Shown one piece after another: positions 31,983 through 44,569 of a stretch of 64,000 nucleotides of DNA; the stretch's first letter is position 1, and each line of letters starts with the position of its first letter. The stretch is from Limnephilus marmoratus (Eukaryota > Arthropoda > Insecta > Trichoptera > Limnephilidae), in contig OU862930.1 in the NCBI GenBank assembly GCA_917880885.1, positions 31,812,040 to 31,876,039 on the forward strand, read 5' to 3'. The notes beneath the pieces are model-generated. The model did no database searches, was not told where the DNA came from, and saw only the letters and a list, made by a program, of their open reading frames with translations. A program made the position numbers and the translations under genes.

Positions 31983-33715
31983 TAATATCATGTTTTATTA
32001 ATGATTTCAGTTCAATTTGACATAACTAGCAGCTAATCAGTTCTGTTTTCCTCTCCCCTCCATAAACGGAACCCTCCTTTTTCATCGCGACCGGAAACCT
32101 TTAAATGAAACTGAAATCTTCTTCTACTTCTGCTAGGCTGATAATTTCACCCCATTGCTGGTCACATATACATAAATGGGTGTTACAATTTATTCACTTA
32201 TGAGGTGAATGCATTGACAAGTTTGAACCCGTATTTAATAATAACAGTTTAACATGGAAAGAAAGGTATTAATTACACATACCCGTTAAGTCGGGTCTTT
32301 TCCGAGTATTAACTCAAACAAATGCTTTGACAATTGCTTTGAAGTAACTTAAAAACATTTTTTTTGTTTTACGTCTCCTTCGTTTGTTGAAACATTGTTG
32401 AAAGATTGGGGTGAAGTTCGCGCGGTCACACACAATTTGGCTAGTGGTCCTTGGGTAGGACCTGTCCACGCGTACCCAATGAACACTTGACGTTTGACGT
32501 TTACAGAAATATTAAAATGCGTTCTGATTAAGAAGAGATGCTAGCTACATCAGGGAGAAAACACAGATATTTTAATAGATATTTGTTTATAAGGAAAATT
32601 TCCAAATTATATCGATTATTGCACGACCTAAAATAAAATAAAAAAGTGTGCGCGTGGAGTCCACGCGTGACAGAAGTGAAACTTCTTGTTTATTAGGTAT
32701 AGATAAAGATAGTTTTAGTTTTATTTATTGAACAAGAGATAAATAATAATTGGGAATATATACAAGGAAAAAAAATAATAAACAAAACACGAAACGATCC
32801 TCACCATAAATCTCCCAGTACGAATCAAGCAAACCTTGAAGCAATAATTAAAACTACTAAATGTGTACAACCAACGAATTGTGCTATTTTATATTGAAAC
32901 ATATTAGTTCACATTCCTGCCGCAGGTTTTTGCTGATCACATGTTATGAAAATGATGCGTAATTGAATACCGCATTGTTTTGGCATCTGTCAATGAATGA
33001 CAATGACAATGAATGTCAGTTACGAGTCATAAGATTGTATTAATTATTTTAACTGTACGACTACTATAATATAAACATAATTTGAAAGATGCCCCTTACT
33101 AAGCCTTTCATGTTCAAATCTTACTCGAGGGTTCCATCTAGTGGAATTTCTTCGCTGACTGCCGCTGGTGCGTGGCGTGTTCCCATACCTACTTCATACC
33201 TATGAACCTCCACCGTTGCCAAATTCAATACGTAGGTATTCAGAGTTTCAACTTACGAAATGTTTTTGCAATGAAAGGGGTGTTCACGCTTTTAATTTTG
33301 TTAATTAATGTATTTTTTATAAATAATTATATTTATTGCTTAATATAAATACGTGTTTATAAATTAAATTCATTTATAAATTTAAGTTTATCGGTATAAT
33401 TATTCAGTAAACCGTCATTCCTATTTGTTTTATTTTAAGGAAATCAACACAAGTTACGAAAAACAGTTATAAAATTGATGGTAATCACAAAAAGCAATTA
33501 CATATAGATTTCTCCCTGGGTAATTAAATATGATTTAATAAGAAGCAAATACCGACTTTGTTATGTGACATTATTATTTAAAATATTAAGTACTTATTTA
33601 GAGTTAATGTTTTATGGTAATTATTACAGTTCACCAATTAATATAGCGCCCGTTTTATAAAATATGGAAAATAAAGAACCCGACTTCCAGTTCATCTCTG
33701 ACGCCGCGCCTTATG
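31983..33715. other. AT-rich interval without a supported gene
   Basis: No long open frames or recognisable repeats apart from a short palindrome GCGTGGAGTCCACGC near 32652. The whole interval is duplicated in copy B. Confidence 0.4.
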
Positions 33716-33717
33716 CA

Positions 33718-33965
33718 AACACTATGAGACTATGGCATCACCAATCGGGTTATGTTGTGAGAATGGAGGTAGTGGGGAGGGGAAGGAAATGAGGACAGGA
33801 AGGTGGGGAAGTACCTGGTTATTCAGATCTAGTCATCAAACACGACTGAAGTCATTTCAAGTTAGCTTGGGGGTTTGGTTACCGCCGTCCCGGGAACCAT
33901 TTATTGGATAACGAACACCTCTTACAAAGGTCACTCCAAGTGTTTCGCTAGGTTTGTTTTAGGGT
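33718..33965 (-). mobile_element. SINE-A fragment joined to an R1 fragment
   Basis: On the minus strand, the SINE-A body (TTTGATGACTAGATCTGAATAACC, the C-rich block, CCCGATTGGTGATGCCATAG) runs from about 33860 down to 33718. It is preceded by an R1 end (ACCGCCGTCCCGGGAACCATTTATTGGATAACGAACACC, plus-strand view) at about 33870-33960. The equivalent in copy B lies near 40400-40645. Confidence 0.65.
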
Positions 33966-34124
33966 TGTTCTAGGTTAGGTAGGTAGGTACCAGTTAATTC
34001 TGCTTATTGTTTTTTCTAAATTATCTTGTATGTTAGATAAGTTGATAAGTACAATACATATGTTATAATAAAAATAATAATTATAATTATTATAAAATAA
34101 AGTCCCCGCGTCGTCTGTCTGTCT

Positions 34125-34624
34125 NNNNNNNNNNNNNNNNNNNNNNNNNNNNNNNNNNNNNNNNNNNNNNNNNNNNNNNNNNNNNNNNNNNNNNNNNNNN
34201 NNNNNNNNNNNNNNNNNNNNNNNNNNNNNNNNNNNNNNNNNNNNNNNNNNNNNNNNNNNNNNNNNNNNNNNNNNNNNNNNNNNNNNNNNNNNNNNNNNNN
34301 NNNNNNNNNNNNNNNNNNNNNNNNNNNNNNNNNNNNNNNNNNNNNNNNNNNNNNNNNNNNNNNNNNNNNNNNNNNNNNNNNNNNNNNNNNNNNNNNNNNN
34401 NNNNNNNNNNNNNNNNNNNNNNNNNNNNNNNNNNNNNNNNNNNNNNNNNNNNNNNNNNNNNNNNNNNNNNNNNNNNNNNNNNNNNNNNNNNNNNNNNNNN
34501 NNNNNNNNNNNNNNNNNNNNNNNNNNNNNNNNNNNNNNNNNNNNNNNNNNNNNNNNNNNNNNNNNNNNNNNNNNNNNNNNNNNNNNNNNNNNNNNNNNNN
34601 NNNNNNNNNNNNNNNNNNNNNNNN
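34125..34624. other. assembly gap (500 N)
   Basis: Exactly 500 undetermined bases, a conventional gap length. Copy A of the 6.18-kb duplication ends at the gap and copy B starts right after it. Confidence 1.
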
Positions 34625-37600
34625 CAAAATATCTCCCTCCATCAGCCTCTCTCGATCCGGACTGCTACGCATTAGTAGGTGGGCAGACGCAACCGCCATC
34701 GAGACCTAGACAAACCTCACTCCATGAACCCGGATACCCCTGCTAAGTCCCCGCTTCACATGGTTCCCGGGGCGGCGCAGTGTTACCCATATCCGCCTCC
34801 CAAATATGGTGGATTTCGGGGTACTGCTAAGTCACTAAAGGTAGCGAATCACTTGAGGTGACCCATGATAGACGCGTAGGTTATCCAATTATTGGTTCAC
34901 GGGGCGGCGGTACCCATACCCGCCAAAGGTATGAGAGGTGGATATTAATCTGGGGGTCAGTGGGTCCAGGAGTGACGGACGTGTCGATCCATCCCTCTCA
35001 ATGCTGTGCAAAGAGAGAATACTGCTGGAGAGGCCAAATGGTCTCCTTCAACCAGTCTCTCCCGATCCGGCCAGCCACGCTGTAGCGGGCAGAGGCATCC
35101 GCTGCCAAGAACTAGACAAACCTCACTCATGAATCCGGGCATCCATGCTTAGTCACCAAATATTACTAACTAACGAGGTGACCTATGGCAGAGGCGTTGT
35201 CAATAAATGGCTCCCTGGGCGGCGGTACCCGCACCGACCTCCCAAATTGCATTGCGGTAATTGAAAAGTTATTTAGACGGAAACAGTATTAATCCTTATT
35301 AACTTAAATACGTTAGTTGCCTCAAGGATTTCATGTACATTATTATAATCTTTCACACCATCTCTACGTATTATATATATATACCGTGGGAGGGATAGAT
35401 TCATACATACGACCCGGCCTGCCACGCAGCTGGTGAGCAGACACATCCGCCACCAAGACCCGGACAAACCCCATCCTATGAACTCGGACACCCTGCTAAG
35501 TCAGCTTACGTAGCGAATCACTTGAGGTAACCCATTGTAGAGGTGTTGGTTATCCAATAAATGGTTCACGGGGCGGCGGTACCCATACCCGCCAAAAGTA
35601 TGAGTGGTTGGGAGGATTCTGGGGGTCAGTGGGTCCAGTAGTGACGGACTTGTGAATCCATCCCTCTCAATGCGGTGCAAGTCGATGGGTCAAGAGCAAG
35701 AGAGTTCGGCTGGAGAGGTCAAAATGACTCCCTCAACCACAAATAATGTCGGCTAACACATCCACCGCATCAAGAAACAGACAAACCTCACCCCATGAAC
35801 CCGGGCATCTCTGCTAAGTCACCAAACGTAGCGAACCATTTGGGGTGACCTATGGCAGATGTGTTGGTTATCTAATAATGGTTCCTGGGGCGGCGGTACC
35901 CATACCCGCCTCCCGTGTTTGTTAGTTTTGTAATACGAAAAATGGATATGAAAAAAGCCTACCCTCCCAGCCCCCCCCCCCCCCCTCTCACCACCCTTCC
36001 ACCTCCTCCCCCCACCACCACCTCTGATCCACCCCCCCCTGCACCCACCCTCTGATCCCCCCCCCTCAGCAACCCCCTCCACCTCATCTCAACACTCCCT
36101 CAACCTCTCTCCCTTGGGACTCTTGTGCGGTATTCACATAACAATAATTTAAAAAAAAAAACATTTTTCTTTTTAGCGTTGGAACTCTTGTGCGGTATTC
36201 ACATAATAATAATTTACAATAAAAATATATATTTTTTTTTAATTTTAAAAACATTTTGGAGCAGTTGGGACGCTTGTACGGTAATTTACAATAAATTAAA
36301 AAAAAAATTTTTTGGAGCAGCTGGTAGGTACTCTTGTGCGGTATTTACTTAACAATACATAATTTACAATGAAAAATATTTAGAAAAAAAAAATTTGAGC
36401 AGTTGGGACTCTTGTGCGGTATTCACATAACAATAATTTACAATAAAAAATATTAAAAAAAAAAAAATTGGAGCAGTTAGTACTCTTGTGCGGTATTATT
36501 ATATGAATGGCTCACCCCAACACCACCTCCTGGTTCTTGTACAAAAATCTCATTCAAACTCCTCACGCCTCACCACCTCATGGATTTGACCCATACGATA
36601 CGTGACATGACATGTAGCCCAATACACCAACCACCTCACACCTCACCGACAAACCTCATCCCATGACCCCGAGCACCTCTGCTAAGTCACCAAACGTAGC
36701 GAACCACTTGGGGTGACCTATGGCAGAGGTGTTATCCAATAAATGGTTCCCGGGGCTGCGGTACCCATACCCGCCTCCCAAATTGACTATACCTAAATAA
36801 AAACAAATCTGTTCACATCTTATTTCAAGTGGATTTCTAAAAAATACCTACTGTCGATATATTACAATAGTAAAATTATATTGTCAATACTGTTTCGTCA
36901 TATTCAAAGTATTAAAAACATTTCACGTCCTGCTGTAGATTAGGAAAGATTGTTTTCTTAGAAAACAAGCCGATAATATATCTCTTTTCTTTTCCTTATA
37001 TTTTCTATTGAAGAGAAAGAGACGAAAATAATATTATATACATATGTTTATAATATTCCAAATAAAGGTATCATATTTCATTTTGCCCGACTCGCCGCTG
37101 AGGGGAACCGCAGCTAGCAAGTCAAGTAAAGTGATTTTTATCACAAAAAGGACAAAGAGAAGTATAAGATGTAATGTTATTTTATTGAAATCAATTTATC
37201 CCTTTCCATTTGAACCCAACCTTTTGCATGTCGTAATATTTTGTCGGCTATATCACAGTAGTTCGCTCTGCACCTGCATGCTACCAGCGGCATATAATGA
37301 ATGAGAGCGCCCCTTCACCAGAATCGTATTCCTAGTTTAATATTTTTTTGCCATACTGCGCTTTTACTTAATTTTCTAATTATACAGTTATGTTAGTTGT
37401 ATCAATGGTATATCTAATAAATATTATTTATGTATCAATGAAGAAGAAGATAATACGCAATATATATCTTATTCAAACAGTTAGATTTATTACCACCAAA
37501 AGTGAGTATTTATGTCGGGGAGACGAAAAAATATGCATGTTACATGTAAATTTTGTTAAAATTATTTCACTCGCGTGGTATACGCCATTTGTATTTTTAT

Positions 37601-40600
37601 TTTTTTGTATTAGATTTCATAAACAATCAATCATCAATCAATGCTGCCAATCATAGAAAAACCAAATTATTGCCATATAAAACAATAATTTTGTAACACT
37701 TAATAACTTGGTATGCAGGAAAATAATGTCAAATAATAGTCTAGTCTGTATATAGTCCAGTCAATGAATGATCCAAAAGGAGGTGTAGAGTGCGTGAGCA
37801 GAAACCTAATCAGAAACTTGTTAAGGGTGCTTAGGGTGTGAACATACTAAAAGTCCTTACGTCTAGTTGGTGAGCTAGGGAGGGGAATGGGGGGGGGGGG
37901 GGGAAAGGTCCCAATTTAAGGATTTCCGCTTATATCTCGAAAATGGTGCGTCGCAGAGGAAATTTTTTAAAGCAAAAGTTCATAAAATTATCTACAACTG
38001 TTATGCTTTAGGTAATTTTCGAAATCTCTGCCGTTTTTGAGTTACACGCTCCACAAATGTAGATATTTTCGAAAAAAAAATCATTTTACCTCACATTTTT
38101 CATCCAACATTCCTTCATATCGTCTAAAATATTTATCAAAGAATGAAATTTATTTAAAAGAACTTGTAAAGAATTTAATTTTCTTTTAGAACTTGGGAAT
38201 GCTAGATCTTTGCTGGAAAATAGAGAATGTCAAGTCCACTATTGCATTTATTGCCTTTTCACCAACTCGAACAGCATTGTAGCAGTTGCTACAATGCTGT
38301 TCGAGTTGGTGGTCATTGGTGGTTGGTGGTCATCGTGGTTCATTCCCAAGGTCAAAAATGATTTTTTTCGAAAATATCTTCATTCGTAGAGCTTGTAACT
38401 GAAAAACGGCTGGGATTTCTAAAATTACGAATATAATATAAGTTATACATAATTTTATGAGCTTTTCCTCTGCGACGCACCATATTCGAGATATAAGTGG
38501 AAACCCGAAAATTGGGACCATCCTCCCCTCTCCCTCCCCCCCTCTCACACCAGCTCATCACCTAGACGTCGGGACTTTTAGTATGTTCACACCCTTAACA
38601 TGTTTCTGATGGAATCGCTTAGGTTCCTGCTAACGCACTCTACACTTCCTTCATTGACTGGACTAATATCATGTTTTATTAATGATTTCAGTTCAATTTG
38701 ACATAACTAGCAGCTAATCAGTTCTGTTTTCCTCTCCCCTCCATAAACGGAACCCTCCTTTTTCATCGCGACCGGAAACCTTTAAATGAAACTGAAATCT
38801 TCTTCTACTTCTGCTAGGCTGATAATTTCACCCCATTGCTGGTCACATATACATAAATGGGTGTTACAATTTATTCACTTATGAGGTGAATGCATTGACA
38901 AGTTTGAACCCGTATTTAATAATAACAGTTTAACATGGAAAGAAAGGTATTAATTACACATACCCGTTAAGTCGGGTCTTTTCCGAGTATTAACTCAAAC
39001 AAATGCTTTGACAATTGCTTTGAAGTAACTTAAAAACATTTTTTTTGTTTTACGTCTCCTTCGTTTGTTGAAACATTGTTGAAAGATTGGGGTGAAGTTC
39101 GCGCGGTCACACACAATTTGGCTAGTGGTCCTTGGGTAGGACCTGTCCACGCGTACCCAATGAACACTTGACGTTTGACGTTTACAGAAATATTAAAATG
39201 CGTTCTGATTAAGAAGAGATGCTAGCTACATCAGGGAGAAAACACAGATATTTTAATAGATATTTGTTTATAAGGAAAATTTCCAAATTATATCGATTAT
39301 TGCACGACCTAAAATAAAATAAAAAAGTGTGCGCGTGGAGTCCACGCGTGACAGAAGTGAAACTTCTTGTTTATTAGGTATAGATAAAGATAGTTTTAGT
39401 TTTATTTATTGAACAAGAGATAAATAATAATTGGGAATATATACAAGGAAAAAAAATAATAAACAAAACACGAAACGATCCTCACCATAAATCTCCCAGT
39501 ACGAATCAAGCAAACCTTGAAGCAATAATTAAAACTACTAAATGTGTACAACCAACGAATTGTGCTATTTTATATTGAAACATATTAGTTCACATTCCTG
39601 CCGCAGGTTTTTGCTGATCACATGTTATGAAAATGATGCGTAATTGAATACCGCATTGTTTTGGCATCTGTCAATGAATGACAATGACAATGAATGTCAG
39701 TTACGAGTCATAAGATTGTATTAATTATTTTAACTGTACGACTACTATAATATAAACATAATTTGAAAGATGCCCCTTACTAAGCCTTTCATGTTCAAAT
39801 CTTACTCGAGGGTTCCATCTAGTGGAATTTCTTCGCTGACTGCCGCTGGTGCGTGGCGTGTTCCCATACCTACTTCATACCTATGAACCTCCACCGTTGC
39901 CAAATTCAATACGTAGGTATTCAGAGTTTCAACTTACGAAATGTTTTTGCAATGAAAGGGGTGTTCACGCTTTTAATTTTGTTAATTAATGTATTTTTTA
40001 TAAATAATTATATTTATTGCTTAATATAAATACGTGTTTATAAATTAAATTCATTTATAAATTTAAGTTTATCGGTATAATTATTCAGTAAACCGTCATT
40101 CCTATTTGTTTTATTTTAAGGAAATCAACACAAGTTACGAAAAACAGTTATAAAATTGATGGTAATCACAAAAAGCAATTACATATAGATTTCTCCCTGG
40201 GTAATTAAATATGATTTAATAAGAAGCAAATACCGACTTTGTTATGTGACATTATTATTTAAAATATTAAGTACTTATTTAGAGTTAATGTTTTATGGTA
40301 ATTATTACAGTTCACCAATTAATATAGCGCCCGTTTTATAAAATATGGAAAATAAAGAACCCGACTTCCAGTTCATCTCTGACGCCGCGCCTTATGCAAA
40401 CACTATGAGACTATGGCATCACCAATCGGGTTATGTTGTGAGAATGGAGGTAGTGGGGAGGGGAAGGAAATGAGGACAGGAAGGTGGGGAAGTACCTGGT
40501 TATTCAGATCTAGTCATCAAACACGACTGAAGTCATTTCAAGTTAGCTTGGGGGTTTGGTTACCGCCGTCCCGGGAACCATTTATTGGATAACGAACACC

Positions 40601-40805
40601 TCTTACAAAGGTCACTCCAAGTGTTTCGCTAGGTTTGTTTTAGGGTTGTTCTAGGTTAGGTAGGTAGGTACCAGTTAATTCTGCTTATTGTTTTTTCTAA
40701 ATTATCTTGTATGTTAGATAAGTTGATAAGTACAATACATATGTTATAATAAAAATAATAATTATAATTATTATAAAATAAAGTCCCCGCGTCGTCTGTC
40801 TGTCT
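34625..40805. other. 6.18-kb segment, copy B of a direct duplication
   Basis: Collinear with 27946-34124 at an offset of 6679 to 6684 bp, nearly identical throughout. It begins at the first base after the N gap and continues past the point where copy A is cut off. Internal repeats match copy A: R1 cluster to about 35915, pyrimidine tract at about 35965-36105, SINE tails at about 36115-36500, R1 fragment at about 36615-36785, SINE/R1 minus-strand fragment at about 40400-40645. No gene seen. Confidence 0.95.
37755..38663. mobile_element. large foldback element (copy B)
   Basis: The duplicate of the element at 31071-31982, with the same GTCCAGTCAATGAA ends, perfect central palindrome and TA flanks. 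It is about 3 bp shorter through homopolymer differences. Confidence 0.85.
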
Positions 40806-40990
40806 GTCTGTTCGCGATAAACTCTAAAACTGCTGAACGGATTTTCATGCGGTTTTCACCAATAGATAGAGTGAGGAAGGTTTAGGTATGCAATTTGTCT
40901 AGGATTTGTGTAAATTGGTTGAAACATAGCGGTAATTGTTAGAAGTGTCGGCAAAAGTCAAGCGAAAACGCTGCCTAATCATTTTGGGCT
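40770..40990 (+). mobile_element. Helitron-like non-autonomous element, 5' part
   Basis: A TATAAAATAAAGTCCCCGCG stretch with a GTCT tetranucleotide run is followed by TTCGCGATAAACTCTAAAAC and ACGGATTTTCATGCGGTTTTCACC. The latter is shared with 13330-13360. The 3' end is not obvious. Copy A keeps only the first part before the gap. Confidence 0.45.
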
Positions 40991-41004
40991 AGGTACCTAC
41001 CTTT

Positions 41005-41345
41005 TTTTTATAGTGAATACCGCACAAGAATCTCAACTGCTCCCGTCTGGAGCCAGTGAGACTATGGCATCCCCAATTGGGGTATGTTGTGAGGCTGAAG
41101 GTAGTGGGGAGGGGAAGGAGGTGGGGAAGAGGAAAGTTGGGAAGTACCTGGCTATTAAGATCTGGTCACTAAACACGGCTAAAGCCATTTTCAAGCAACG
41201 TTTCAATTCTGAATGGTGGTCTTACACCAGGGCGATACTGATAGTATCTTCCACTCTGGAACATGCCGCAAATATGCTATTATTTTAAATGAATTAATTG
41301 TGAAATAACACAAATTAATCAAATAAAATTTAATAGCGCAGGCCG
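41005..41345 (-). mobile_element. SINE-A, 5'-truncated, minus strand
   Basis: Reading leftward from 41345, the sequence matches SINE-A from TTTTATTTGATTAATTTGTG through the TTTAGCCGTGTTTAGTGACCAG body to the CGGGAGCAGTTGAGATTCTTGTGCGG tail ending near 41010. It is about 90-95% identical to 15995-16345. The tRNA head is missing, as expected from 5' truncation during retrotransposition. Confidence 0.85.
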
Positions 41346-41968
41346 AAAAACAACAACAAAAAAGTGATTATTAGAGCCGATACCCTCTCAATATATAGGT
41401 AGATACCGATACCCTCTCAATATTGAGGAATCACTAAGTTACGCGAGATCAAAAATACCTACTACGAAGAACGGCATTCTGAAACAACAGAGCAACATCC
41501 ATAGATACCTACCTACCTACCTATGTAAGTTCAAAATTCGACTAGAACAACATTACAAACGAACTTGCCGCGTCGGGCAGGCACGTGTTGTGATCATGAG
41601 GTAGGGCTGTCAATACTGCAATTTATTTAATTTATTTTCTCAGAATTTACGTAATACACAAATAAGGAATGACAAATCATCATATTTATTGAACTGTGTT
41701 TAAGGAACTTTGGTTTAACGTTATACATTTTAATTTACTTTTTAAAGTTATCCTATATTATCTTTCTATAAAATCTATAACAAGGGAAAAAAATAACAAA
41801 ATTAAATATTTTCTAAATCTACAGGATATGTTTTGGCGAAACAGTCTTTACATAAGTATGTGCAATGTTAATTGCACAGTAATTTTTGGGACAGTTGTAT
41901 CAATTTGACTTTCATAATTTTCTTCATCTTAGGTATAATTTTTATGACAAAATGCTCATACTCAACTA
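41346..41968. other. interval without a supported gene
   Basis: Contains a TACC run (41507-41524) and a short fortuitous frame (41696-41908) without recognisable motifs. Confidence 0.4.
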
Positions 41969-42245
41969 GGCGGTTCACACGTTTCAACATTTGTTGATCA
42001 ACTCGACAATTGAAAGCTAATTGACAACTGTGAACACTTTTTCAACAAAGTTGATCAAGTTTTTTGTTGACTAGCTGAAGTTGAAAGCTCTACTTTTGAC
42101 GTTCAAGAATGACCATCGCCATCTTGGTATGACTCATCGATCAAGTTTCATAGAGAATCGACGCGTATGAACACATGTTTCCACCCGCATGGGTTTTTTC
42201 GCGGCCAAAAGTAGACGTCAAACGTGTTACCTTGTTTCTACCGTC

Positions 42246-42458
42246 ATGGAATCCGTAACGAAAAAATATCTGAAATGGTCGGATGATTTGATGTTCAGAC
42301 TTATGGATCTGTACCAAAGCCATCCCTGTCTTTGGGATCAATTGCAAGAAGTGAACAAAAATAGAAATGCCCGTGATACTGCAATAAATAGTTTTATTTT
42401 TGAAATGGGTATTGTGGAACTGACGCCGACCGATGTAAAAAATAAACAACATTTTTAA
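42246..42458 (+). pseudogene. MADF-domain protein, partial
   Basis: From the ATG at 42246, 70 codons encode a MADF-like fold: FRLMDLYQSHPCLWDQLQ, then NKNRNARDTA and EMGIVELTPTDVKNK. This matches the first two helices of MADF domains (LI..Y..HPCLWD......YKNR..R..AW). In the family it binds DNA; in PIF/Harbinger elements it helps the transposase. The domain's third part is missing: the frame stops at 42456 just where a 225-bp palindrome begins. An AG acceptor-like site near 42699 might join a second exon (42701-42852), but that peptide does not clearly complete the domain. Confidence 0.6.
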
Positions 42459-42676
42459 CAAAACAAAAAACGGCTTCAAAAAATGCACTAAAAAGTAAAA
42501 AAATAATTTCGTACGATTGTTATTTTTGGAGTCGGTGTCAGCCAAGATCTCCACATCTCACCTACCTATGTATGTAGTTACCTTGGCTGACACCGACTCC
42601 AAAAATAACAATCGTACGAAATTATTTTTTTACTTTTAAGTGCATTTTTTGAAGTCGTTTTTTGTTTTGTTAAAAT
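42452..42676. repeat. long near-perfect palindrome (foldback MITE)
   Basis: Arms of about 94 bp (42452-42545 and 42582-42676) differ at only a few positions. They include ACGGCTTCAAAAAATGCACT, AATTTCGTACGATTGTTATT and GGAGTCGGTGTCAGCCAAG, with a 36-bp spacer. The sharp arms and inner spacer fit a foldback MITE inserted in the MADF gene. Confidence 0.9.
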
Positions 42677-43332
42677 TGTTATTTATTTTATTATTTTTAG
42701 TGACGAGCGTGCGTAAAGAAGTTTTACTTCAAAAAAAAAATCATAGAAATCTGTCAAAATCGTCCATTTGTCGCGCACATGCTATTGCAAATTTAAGACA
42801 TATATGGTTTTCTCATGGATCCCATTGTCAGATCTGGACCAAATTAAAATGAGACCAAACGGCAAGCACCAGCTTTCAAATAAAAAAAGAATCATCAACA
42901 TAAAAAATATATATATATATATGTATTGTCGAATTGATAACCTCCTCCTTTTGGAAGTCGTTTAATAAAATAAAAACTATTAGAACGATGTACAAGAAGG
43001 AACTAGGATTAATAAATAAATCAATAATAAATAAATAAATTGTTTTTCTGTCATCATCTCTTTCAAAATTGTGTTGGATGCGCCTAATTCACTCCTTCTC
43101 ATGATCCATTTTCTCGCCCAAATACGACATTTTTTAATGCTTTTTCATAATCTCGAGCTCGTCTCGCAGAACATCAGAAATTAGAGAGACGCACGTACTG
43201 ACAATTTCAGTTGACGCCATCTTGCATGTCAAATTCGGTTCCACTTAAATTAAAACGCGTGAACATAATCTCATTCAACTTTTAAACCAATAAAAGTGGA
43301 TCAACAAAAATCGAAACATGTGAACGCGCTCA

Positions 43333-43887
43333 ACGACAGATAATTTAGTTGTCTACCCAACACGAGCAACACCGGGTTCACGCCAGATATGTAGGATTTA
43401 TACATGTAGACTGAAAATAAGATAGTTAACCGAGTTAAATTTGTTTAAATAAACCACGAAAGCTAGATTAATAATAACCAAACGTTTACTCAGCCCTTAT
43501 ACTACCAAATGGAATCCGACACTCGCTTAGAAAATTTATTTATATTTTGGTAATAAACGTCATGCAATAATAGCTCTAATAGTAAGCTATTATATAGTTT
43601 AATTTTGCCGTCCGCCGGAGTTGTTTATTTTTCGGTAACCGGATGTGTCAAAAACGCAACTTTGACGATTATTGCAACAACTTTAAAAGAATTTTAATTA
43701 ATGAAGAAAATATTAGCGAAACAGTTCCTCTTATCCACTTCGATCCAAAGTTTCATCGCAATCGGGTGAATGGTTGAGCGACGCATAGGACACATACTTA
43801 CATATATACAATATACATATTTATACAAACCCAGAAACAAACACATTTTGATTTTTATATATATATAAATAGATTAATATGCCCAAA
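43333..43887. other. repeat-like interval without a gene
   Basis: Contains TTTCATCGCAATCGGGTGAATGG near 43752, a string common at the 3' ends of insect LINEs and Helitron-like repeats, and a TATA-rich tract at 43855-43875. No coding content. Confidence 0.35.
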
Positions 43888-44219
43888 GACACTCGCAAGA
43901 ACAGAGGCACAACTTGACATTAACGTGAAATTGGCTGACTTATGCCATCTTAGGTTTTTCTGGCAGCCACCTATGGTCTGGAGCCCCAAAGTACTTGAAA
44001 AAACTATGCAGAAACTGGCGGTCCGTTTGATAGATTCTCCCGTCTTAATAAACGGATTGCCATCTTTAGAGCACAGGCGTCGGGTGGGAATTCTATTCTT
44101 ATTCTACCGGTATTTCAATGGAAGATGCTCCGAGGAAAGCGTCATTTAAGTTATGTTCAGATATCTAATATAACCGCGAGCAGGTATCTGTTGAACCGCG
44201 AGCGCTTATGTTTCGTGCC

Positions 44220-44569
44220 GTTCACACGGCGCAGATAAAATATTTCTTCCTATGGTAGGAGAGGGGGTCAGTTGAATTAGCGAGCGGCCACGGAGTACGC
44301 ATTTTTTGTACTGAATCTATGAACTTGACATCTGTCACCCACCGGTCTTGGCAGCTCCGTAATTAAAATGACCCCCTCTCCTGTTTTCGTCGGAGTGGGG
44401 GGCGCTTAACTGATGGCATATCGCCTCAGGAGCGGTTACGGCGTAAGATGTGTATTGTCTATGGTTGATGTGCGCATAAAGCGCTCAGGTGTGAACGGTC
44501 TGAAGGGATTGTATGGAGAGCGATATGTGGCGTGCTATGATCTTTAATATTTATCTGCTCAATGTGAAC
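44220..44569. mobile_element. MITE-like insertion (outer)
   Basis: The ends GTTCACACGGCGCAGATAAA and the inverse of GTTCACATTGAGCAGATAAA form imperfect terminal repeats of about 25 bp. The element splits the LINE fragment and itself contains a smaller element at 44257-44382. Exact boundaries are uncertain by about 50 bp. Confidence 0.45.
44257..44382. mobile_element. 126-bp MITE (inner)
   Basis: AGGAGAGGGGGTCA at 44257-44270 is exactly inverted at 44369-44382, and the similarity continues imperfectly inward (AATTA.CGAGC.GCCA) for about 35 bp. Confidence 0.6.

Larger units (their letters stand above)
27946..34124. other. 6.18-kb segment, copy A of a direct duplication
   Basis: This segment is repeated at 34625-40805 with only a few small indels (for example a 4-bp TAAC difference near 28495 versus 35168, and homopolymer length changes). 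Copy A ends exactly at an N gap. It holds R1 repeats, SINE tails, a large foldback element and otherwise AT-rich sequence without a gene. Confidence 0.95.
41969..43332 (+). mobile_element. TIR element carrying a MADF-domain frame (PIF/Harbinger-like candidate)
   Basis: The left end GCGGTTCACACGTTTCAACA with TTTGTTGATCAAC is inverted at the right as GTGGATCAACAAAAATCGAAAC with ATGTGAACGCGC. These are imperfect terminal repeats of about 30 bp. Sub-terminal TTGATCAAC motifs recur. Between them is a MADF-domain frame (42246-42458) and a nested palindrome (42452-42676). PIF/Harbinger transposons carry a second gene for a MADF or Myb-like DNA-binding protein, which fits; the transposase gene is absent. 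No target duplication was established. Confidence 0.55.

Noticed and set aside
34016..34699. 227-codon frame across the gap
   Set aside because: Most of it is undetermined sequence.
27946..40805. Biological segmental duplication
   Set aside because: The copies meet at a conventional 500-N gap exactly at their ends; an assembly duplication explains this more simply, although it is not proven.
42640..42965. Second MADF-gene exon
   Set aside because: An AG acceptor-like site exists near 42699, but the peptide does not complete a MADF domain and no donor was clear.
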